A DNA stretch of 64,000 nucleotides, taken from Posidonia oceanica. Taxonomy: Eukaryota; Streptophyta; Magnoliopsida; Alismatales; Posidoniaceae. The stretch spans positions 11,891,001 to 11,955,000 of the forward strand of contig JAZBRS010000059.1 in assembly GCA_037176725.1 (NCBI GenBank), in the 5' to 3' direction. Below are positions 56,950 to 64,000 of this stretch, one piece after another (position 1 is the first letter of the stretch; each line of letters opens with the position of its first letter). The position numbers and the translations under genes are program-made. The notes beneath the pieces were generated by a model. The model did not search any database, was not told where the DNA came from, and saw nothing but the letters and a program-made list of their open reading frames with translations.

Positions 56950-58905
56950 CAGATCGCAGGGGAACAGAAGCAGCTTGTCCTCGCTCGAGGAAACAAGCAA
57001 GAAAGAGAAAGGGGGAAGGCAAGCGTGGACATCGTCTACCCGGAGCGAAGCCGCGCAAGGGCTGATCTTCGCACGAGGATACAGGGAAGGACTCCGAGCA
57101 TACGGGGTCCGAGAAGAGCTTGTCCTTGCCCGAGGAAGCAAGCAAGAAAGAAAGAAAGGGGGCAGGCAAGCGCGGGCATCGTCCGCACAGAGCGAAGCCA
57201 CGCAAGGGCTGATCCTCGCACGAGGATACAAGGCAGGACTCCGAACATACGGGGTTTGAGAAGAGCTTGTCCTCGCTCGAGGAAGCAAGCAAGAAAGGGA
57301 AAGGGGGCAGGCAAACGTGGGCATCGTCCGCACGGAGTGAAGCCACACAAGGGCTGATCCTCGCACGAGGATACAAGGCAAGACTCCGAGCACACGGGGT
57401 CCGAGAAGAGCTTGTCCTCGCTCGAGGAAGCAAGCAAGAAAGGGAAAGGGGACAGGCAAGTGTGGGCATCGTCCGCACGGAGCGAAGCCACGCAAGGGCT
57501 GATCCTCGCACGAGGATACAGGGTAGGACTCTGAGCATACATGGTCCGAGAAGAGCTTGTCCTCGCTCGAGGAAGCAAGCAAGAAAGAAAGAAAGCGGGC
57601 AGGCAAGCGCGGGCATCGTCTGCACGGAGCGAAGCCATGCAACGGCTGATCCTCGCACGAGGATACAGGGCAGGACTTCGAGCATACGGGGTCCGAGATG
57701 AGCTTGTCCTCGCCCGAGGAAACAAGCAAGAAAGAAAGAAAGGGGGCAGGCAAGCGCGGGCATCGTCCGCACGGAGCGAAGCCACGCAAGGGCTGATCCT
57801 CGCACGAGGATACAGGGCAGGACTCTGAGCATACAGAGTCTAAGAAGAGCTTGTCCTCTCCTGAGGAAGCAAGCGCGGCCTTCGTGTGGACGGAGGCGGC
57901 AAAGGCTTGTCCTCGCCCGAGGAAGCAAGCGGGGGATTCCACGCGGACAGAATCCAAAGGGGGCTTGTCCTCGCCCGAGGAAGCAAGCAGCAGTCTGACC
58001 CTCGCCCGAGGGAACAGACAGGGGACTTCGTCCGCACGGAGCGAAGTCACCTGGGGGTCGTCCTCGGCCGGGGAAACAAGTGGGCCTGATCCTCACTTGA
58101 GGAAACAGGAGGGACTTCGTCTGCACAGAGTGAAGTCGCAGGGGGGCTTGTCCTTGCATGAGGAAGCAAGCAAAAAGAAAAAAGACTTGTCCTCACCCGA
58201 GGAAGCAAGCAAACGGGATCCCGTCCACATGGAGCGAAGTCGCACAGAAGGCAAGAAGAAAGAAGCTTGTCCTCGCTCGAGGAAGCAAGCAGGTGAGACC
58301 CCATCCGCACGGAGTGAAGTCACGCAAAAAGAAAAAAGGCTTGTCCTCACCCGAGGAAGCAAGCAAGAAAGGGAAAAGGCTTGTCCTTGCCCGAGGAAGC
58401 AAGCAAGAAAGGAAAAAAGGCTTGTCCTCGCCCGAGGAAGCAAGCAGGCGGGACCCCGTCCGCACAGAAGGGAGTCACACAGAAGGCAAGAAGAAAGAGG
58501 CTTGTCCTTGCCCGAGGAAGCAAGCAAGTGGGACCCTGTCCGCATGGAGCGAAGTCACGCGAAAAGAAGAAAGGCTTGTCCTTGCCTGAGGAAGCAAGCA
58601 AGAAAGGGAAAAGGCTTGTCCTCGCCCGAGGAAGCAAGCGGGGCATGCATATGCTTATCCTTGGCCGAGGAATAAGCAGGCCTGATCCTCGCCTGAGGAA
58701 ACAGGGAAACTCCATCCGCACGGAGCTACGCAAGGCTTGTCCTCACTTGAGGAAACAAGCGGGTCTAATCCTCGCCTGAGAAACAGACCAAGGCTCTGTT
58801 CGCACAGAGCCAAGCAGGGCTTGTCCTCGCCCAAGGAAGCAAGCGGGCCTGACCTCGCACGAGGAAACAGGCGAGAGACTTCGTTTGCACGGAGCAAAGT
58901 CACAA
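56950..58905. repeat. Stem-loop array in F 3' UTR, at least 33 type I units
   Basis: The first part (56973-57848) is a tandem repeat with period 145-147 and six units, each holding two stem-loops. The second part (57849-58905) has shorter irregular units. Type I: outer stem GCTTG/CAAGC, a two-base bulge, inner stem TCCTC/GAGGA and a loop of four. Variants change both sides together: GCTTA/TAAGC (58653-58677), GTCTG/CAGAC with CCCTCG/CGAGGG (57993-58019), CCTG/CAGG (58085-58109, 58681-58705, 58847-58872), and TCCTCA/TGAGGA (58735-58760). Type II, GACTTCG...CGAAGTC, is interleaved. Long ORFs across it are by-products. Confidence 0.85.
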
Positions 58906-58929
58906 GAAGAAGGAAAGGGGAGAGGGAGT

Positions 58930-59006
58930 GATACCAGAGAGCAGCCAAAAAGATGCCCCTGGTATCAAGGATGATACCAGGGGACAGCCGAAGCGCCCCT
59001 AGTATC
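58930..59006. repeat. Two type III stem-loops next to the array
   Basis: GATACCAG (58930) pairs with CTGGTATC (58959-58966). GATACCAGGGG (58973) pairs with CCCCTAGTATC (58996-59006) with one mismatch. Confidence 0.75.
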
Positions 59007-59448
59007 GAAAAAAGCAAGGAAATGCAGACAAAACTAACGTATTTGCCAAACGAGCAGTTAGGGATACCAGCCCAGCGCGATTCGGGCAAAGCCAGTTGCG
59101 GCGATGCATGGGTCTGCAGAGGTTCTTGCGTGCATGTTGATTGCAGGGGAGCTTTGCTGCAACTCCCTTGCTAAAGCTGCGGGCTGCATGGTGCTTGCAG
59201 GGGGAACTGGTCTAGATCTCTTGCGGGGCTGCTCTAGGCTGCTTGCATGGGCTAATGCTCTGAAGTGCTTGATGCGGGTCCTGGAACATCCTGGCAGGAA
59301 CAGATATGCAATAGGCAGGGCATGCAACACAAACAAATGGCGTGAAACATCTTTGTATTGAGTGAATCTTTGGTTACACGCCTCTGGTAGGCCAGAAAGA
59401 TACAGCATGATTCAAAAGAGCTAAACAAACAAGCAACTGCACAGATGC
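59007..59448. other. 3' UTR of F between stem-loop array and accessory ORF
   Basis: No gene. GC-moderate with several GCTGC/TGCAGG words; nothing else recognised. Confidence 0.5.
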
Positions 59449-60643
59449 CTAATTAAGTTGAGCCTTCTTTGCTTTCCGGGAGTCGAGGAACTGGGGGGCA
59501 CCAGGAGGAATCTTGCTGAGGGGCCAGAGTCCCTGCACCTCAGCGACATACTCAGAAGTGCATCTTGAGCCCTTCACAGCTGCGATGTCCGTAGACTTCA
59601 CTCCATGACGCATCAGGTCTGCTAGTACTACTGTGGCTGTTGTTGTGCTAAGGGGGTAAGTCTGCATGAGCCTGGGCACGGTGCTATCAATAAAGGTGCC
59701 CTGCCGGAAGCCAAACTGCCGCATGACCCGGATAGGGTGGTATTCCACACCCCCGGTGAATCCCGGCAGCACCACGAGTCGCGAGCATCGAAGAAGACAG
59801 TGAAGGGATCAGCTACGGATGGGATGATTCGCCAAGTCACTGCATCATCCGTCAGCTCAGACAGCTTCTGGTACTCTTCTGGTACGCTCTTGATAGTCCT
59901 TGCATGGTTGCTACTGCAGTATGTTTCAATGGCATGCCTTTGGGGGTGCAGAAGATCCATCTCCAGGTGTGCAGCCAGCCATATCTGCATAAGTGCTCCG
60001 CAGCCGTGGAAATGGCGACAGCGGTGTACGACGCGGTCCAGCCCATGGTAGGTCTCTGCAAGGACGACTGGTGCCAGGTCAATCTACTGGGTCACCACTG
60101 CAAGTACAATTTCAGCAATTTCGATTGCAACTGTCATCTGGCCATGCATGAAGATCAGTTCGCCTAGAAAGCGGGTGACGAATCCCAGAGCCACAGCTCG
60201 TCTCCAAGTTCAGCACGCTTTTCCATAACTACATCAAAGTATGCTAAGCAAAGTAGGGGCGTGGGCCCGCTGGTGCAGATCAGCCTTTACTGGCAGCTTT
60301 TGGTAGAGAGCCCAGTCAGCTGGCTCAGGACCGCAGTGTACCCGTCACGCCTCATGAAGACCGTAGGTCCTATGATCTTGGAGAAGCCGTAGACCCAGCG
60401 CACCTCCTCCAACATGGGAGTCAGCTCTATTCTGCTGAAGCGAAAGACATGATGTGCTGGCTTCCAGAACCTTGCAGCAGCGCATAGGAGATGCCGGCTT
60501 ACTTCGACGTCAACTGCCTTCAAAAGCTTGGATGGAATACCCCATGTGCACAGCTTCTCGCGGTCGGCTTCAGTGAGTTTGCCAACCCACCATCGCAGGG
60601 CATCTGAGCAGTGCATGGGGGTGACCAGAGTAGGATAACCCAT
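59449..60643 (-). pseudogene. Accessory ORF of element F, DUF7745-like
   Basis: Same strand as pol, in the 3' UTR. Starts MGYPTLVTPMHC at 60643 and reads LCAAARFWKPAHHVFRFSRIELTP, a pattern I associate with a plant retroelement-linked family (DUF7745) that is distantly like PMD. A TAG after 60287 is followed by frame changes: one frame 60082-59852, another 59990-59628, and the end in frame 59775-59449. That end has VLPGFTGGVEYHPIRVMRQFG and VKGSRCTSEYVAEVQGLWPL. About 380 residues if whole. Family name is from memory and moderate in confidence; role unknown. Confidence 0.6.
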
Positions 60644-62151
60644 TGTGCGGGAGGGAAAGTGCAGGCTGCTGGTGCAGAAACCTCAGGTACCTATGACCAA
60701 AGTTGCAGTTCATCAGATCAGATATAAGCATGTAACCACTGGCTGATAAAGATGCAGATTTCAAAGCTAGTAGTTTAACATGTTAAGCAGTTAGCATTCA
60801 AAGTGCAGATATTAAGCATATTCAGACAAAGGCAGTTCTGCTTGCAGGAAAGTGGTTGGTCGGAGCTCTGGATCGGTGCAGCTTGAGGAAGGTCGACGCA
60901 TGCTTGATAGAAGTACTGTCTCAATGCCAAGCCAAGTTTTGCAGAGCAGGAAGATAGAAGGAGGGAATGACTGATGCTTTGCATGCATGCATGGTTTGTG
61001 ATTGGTATGCGCAGATATGTGCGTGGTTTACAATAGATGCTGTAGATGTGTGCATGATTTTTGCTTATATGCTGTAGCCCTCAGCATATGGAGTGCTTAG
61101 CACCTGTTGTAGAGGAAGAGAGGGGTCCCTGACTCACTGGACTCTACTCAAACTCTTAACTTGCTGGTGGCGCTCAGGAAAGGATTATTTGCAGTGCGTG
61201 GATGGTGGGTAGTGAGGACAGGCTCCAGGCCAAATTCCCAAGGACCTACACCTACTCTTTTTGCTTCTTTTTGCTCCCTCATAGGCATGTAGGTTTCCGC
61301 TATCCCTAACTTGGAGGTAATGGGCACCTGGTTGAAGCTGGGGAGCTGCTTGCTAGGCCTTGCTAGGTTTATAGGCTCTACAGGGTTCGTGTATTCCCCA
61401 GGTGCAAACTTAGCTCCTCTCTAAGATAGGTAAAGGGGTGGGATCGCGCTGCTTGCTTTTTTTCTTTCTGGAGTTGACTTTTGTCTTTCATCCTTTTTTC
61501 CTGCTTCTTTTTCTTGTTTTCTTTCTTCTTCTTTTTTTCTTTTCTTTTTTTTTTGAGTAGGCTTCCGCTATCCCTGGCTTAGAGGTAATGGGCGCCTGGG
61601 TTTGAGGTGGATTTGAGGCTCCCAGGTGTGAAATGGTGGACCATCTCCGAAGCAGTTCGGAGGGACAGGGTTACGCTACATGCCTCTATCTCTAGGGCTT
61701 GCTTCTGCCTTCGCCTTCTATTTGCCTTTTCTTTTATGCCCATGCTCAGACATATTCTTTTATGGCTCACACTCTTGCTCACACCCTAGCATTTTATCTC
61801 CCTCGAGAGGTGCAAGTCCTAAGGGGTTTGGTTATTTCGCCTATTCTCATTTGAAAGGTGGCTCCCTCACTAGCTAAGATGCCTAAGTAGTGTCGGGTGA
61901 GGCAGGGTAGGCTCCTTCCAGAGTAGGCAAGCACATTCGATTTCATCATCGGGCCAGATGTAATGCATGATTTTTGCTGAGAATTTGTAGGTTTTTTGCT
62001 TGAGATATGCTGAAAGAGGTAGAAATGCAAGGATATGTGTAGAGAGTGCGAGAATGCAGGGGGACAGGATTGGAATGCAGAAAGATGTACAAGAGTAATG
62101 AGAATGCAAAGGATGGGATGGGAAAGAACGCTCTGCAAGGCAAGGGCCGGT
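60644..62151 (-). other. 3' UTR of F between pol and accessory ORF
   Basis: About 1.5 kb without a credible ORF. Two CCGCTATCCCT..CTT.GAGGTAATGGGC..CTGG copies (61297-61334 and 61565-61602, about 268 apart). A T-rich stretch lies at 61455-61555. The part 61795-61960 aligns with E 10560-10720. Confidence 0.65.
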
Positions 62152-63276
62152 CTACTGATAGTACTTCTTGAGGTAGCATGCATTGACCGCCTCTGACTGC
62201 CCAGTCTGGTCCATGTCCTCAAGAATTGTTGTGCCGACTGAGAATGCCTGCTTGACCACAAAGGGGCCACGCTAGTTGGGTCAGAATTTGCCTCGACCGT
62301 CTGGCAGGTGGATGGCTCACAGGACGAGATCTCCTGGCTGGAAGCTCCTAGGTCGCACCTTCTTCAGGTATGCTCTTGCCATCCGCTTCTAGTAGCAGCG
62401 AGCGTTGTGCATTGCTTGTAGTCTGCGCTCATCAATCAGGTTGAGCTGGGCGCAGTGGTCCTCGACCCATTCTGCTTCTTCCAGCTCTGCTTCTCGCAGG
62501 ATTTGCAGCGAAGGGATCTCCACTTCGACAGGCAGCACTGCCTCCATGCCGTATGCCAGCGAGTACGGAGTGGCTCCTGTCGAGTTCCGCACTGATGTCC
62601 TGTACGCCTAGAGTGCGTAGGGGAGCTTGTCATGCCAGTCTTTATGGGATTTTACCATCTTCTTCATTATTTTCACAATGTTTTTGTTGGCAGACTCCAC
62701 TGCTCCATTCATTTGCGGCCGATATGGTGAGGATCTGTTATGCTTGATCTGGTGCTTCTGTAGGTACTCCTCGATCCTCTTTGCAATAAAGTTCGAGCCG
62801 TTGTCAGAGATGATTGCATGCGGGACCCCATACCAGGTGACAATGTTATTTTTGATAAACCTCTCTGTCACTACAGCTGTGACCGCCTTGTAGGAGGCTA
62901 CTTCCACCCACTTAGTGAAGTAGTCTATCGCTACTAGAATGAAGCGATGACCATTCGATGCAGTAGGGTGTATAGCGCCGATGATATCAATCCCCTAGGT
63001 GGAGAAGGGCCATGGTGAGGGCATGCTATGCAATTCCTGCGGGGGTGCGTGCATAAGATTACCATGGATTTGGCAGTTGTGGCATATACGTACAAACTGG
63101 CAGTAGTCTGCCTCCATGGTTGACTAGAAGAAGCCTTGCAACATGATCTTCTTGGTCAGCAGCACACCATCCATATGCGGACCACAAGTCCCTGCATGAA
63201 CTTGGAGCATAAGCATGTCGACCTCTTGCTTGCTCAAGTAGCACAAGAGCATCTGACTGTATGATCTTCTGTATAG
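62152..63276 (-). pseudogene. pol: Integrase of element F
   Basis: Zinc finger (HAGTCGPH ... CHNCQ), core GIDIIGAIHP, ISDNGSNF, NGAVESANK, and the full C terminus to LKKYYQ and TAG at 62152. The DDE residues are intact. In-frame stops all read TAG where relatives have Trp (GFFW, FSTWG, YALWAYR, PNWRGPF) or Gln (ARCYQKR). No frameshift seen from aRNH to the end. Confidence 0.87.
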
Positions 63277-64000
63277 CTACCCTGCCCCTAACACATACTT
63301 CGACGCCAGACGCATCAAAGTTCTTCTATATGCTGTTGAGGTGCCAAGCGGGTGGCTACCAGACTCCAGGAAGGCTTTGATGTCACAATACCAAGGTTGC
63401 TCTTCCACCGGATCCGTCTCCTCTATGCTCATGCAGTGTGCAGGCTGCTCCATGCATGTAACTGATACATCCACTGCTCGGTCTTCAGGTATACTGAGCC
63501 AGGATGCCAAGGTTGCTAGCGCATCTGCGTATGCATTCCTTGCCCTGTTCATGTACAAGAAGCGGATGCTTGCAAATTCTTCTATCAACTTCAGCAGGTG
63601 TTCGTGATATGGCACAAGCTTTGGATCCTTTGTTCTCCAATCGCCACTCACTTGGGAAATCACCAGCATGGCATCGCTGTGCACATGCAGCTTCTGCGCC
63701 TCATGCTCGAGCGTGACCTTCAATCCCAGAATGCATGCTTCATACTCTGCTTCATTATTAGTGCATTTGAATATCAGTTTCCTTGCGAAGGGGATCATCT
63801 GCCCCTGTGGCGTGGTCAGCATTGCGCCTATGCCTCGATCCTTCTTGTTGACAGCGCCATCAAAGTACAACTGCCAATGCTCTAAGTCCTCAGGGTCCTC
63901 CTCCTCAGAGTCCTCCATTGCAAAGAGGATGTCCTCAACCGGGAACTGCGTCTGGAGAGGCTGGTATTCAGGCAAAGGAAAGTCTACAAGGTGATCTGCC
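63277..64000 (-). pseudogene. pol: aRNH domain of element F
   Basis: Open from the window edge to a TAG at 63277. Catalytic positions look intact: FDGAVNK, NNEAEYEACILGL, HSDAMLVI, ARNAYADALATLA. This domain supplies active RNase H in the Tat lineage, where the RT-linked one is often degenerate. It then runs into the integrase finger in the same frame. Confidence 0.88.

Larger units (their letters stand above)
53031..64000 (-). mobile_element. Element F: Tat-lineage retrotransposon (family beta), 3' half
   Basis: Minus-strand element entering from the right: aRNH, integrase, a long 3' UTR with an accessory ORF and a stem-loop array, polypurine tract, 3' LTR. Closest relative in the window is E. 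The 3' UTR between pol stop (62152) and LTR (56506) is about 5.6 kb, very long for an LTR element. RT, gag and the 5' LTR are outside the window. Confidence 0.88.

Noticed and set aside
56728..58159. Two long overlapping minus-strand ORFs of over 400 codons in F 3' UTR
   Set aside because: They are by-products of the stem-loop repeat: the same peptide phrases recur in different frames, composition is odd, and there is no domain.
56950..58905. CRISPR-like array
   Set aside because: Regular repeats with spacers, but spacers are themselves repeated, the setting is a plant retrotransposon and there are no cas genes.

Overview
This window is plant nuclear DNA made almost entirely of nested LTR retrotransposons. 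I see no ordinary host gene, tRNA, rRNA or CRISPR array. The coding remains are Ty3/gypsy (Metaviridae) gag, aspartic protease, reverse transcriptase, RNase H and integrase. A second, archaeal-type RNase H (aRNH) sits between RT-RH and integrase, which marks the plant Tat/Ogre lineage. GT-AG introns of 71-81 bp in captured plant-mobile-domain genes also point to an angiosperm; the species cannot be named from this sequence. Two families are present. Family alpha (elements A, B, C) has LTRs of 1.4-1.6 kb that start TGTAGATAT, and a primer site like TGGCGATCATGG. Family beta (elements E and F, solo LTR1 and LTR2, partial LTR0) has LTRs of 2.1-3.5 kb that start TGTAGACACCCC.

Layout, left to right. 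1-9227: element A (minus strand), running from its 5' LTR to the RNase H domain, cut by the window edge. It lies inside a beta LTR (LTR0, 9228-10388). 10389-33608: element E (minus), the oldest layer. Its integrase is at 11033-12647. Its aRNH domain is split by two solo LTRs (12648-14754 and 14836-17675), each with target-site duplications. RT, protease and gag follow to 23218. Element B (plus, 23219-33455) interrupts the gag, and a last 153-bp gag piece follows. 33609-53030: element C (plus) entered that same gag. It carries 5' LTR, gag, two protease domains, pol, and a 6.8-kb region with two antisense plant-mobile-domain genes. 53031-64000: element F (minus) entered the 3' UTR of C. It carries its 3' LTR, a large stem-loop array, an accessory ORF, integrase and aRNH, and runs off the window.

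How the parts work together. All copies are decayed. Decay is mostly in-frame nonsense, above all TAG, rather than frameshift, so domain order is still easy to read. C is the most complete: gag, PR1 and PR2, then a separate pol ORF (RT, RH, aRNH, INT) with a strong Kozak ATG. B is a large non-autonomous relative (gag plus one protease, no pol) that would need C-like enzymes.

Most unusual features: (1) at least 33 stem-loops in the 3' UTR of F whose stems vary with compensatory changes, interleaved with a second covarying stem-loop type; (2) beta LTRs with paired inverted motifs spaced about 230 bp apart, where the motif word differs between LTRs but the architecture is kept; (3) tandem retropepsin domains in A and C; (4) multi-exon host-type genes carried antisense to pol in C, keeping their introns.
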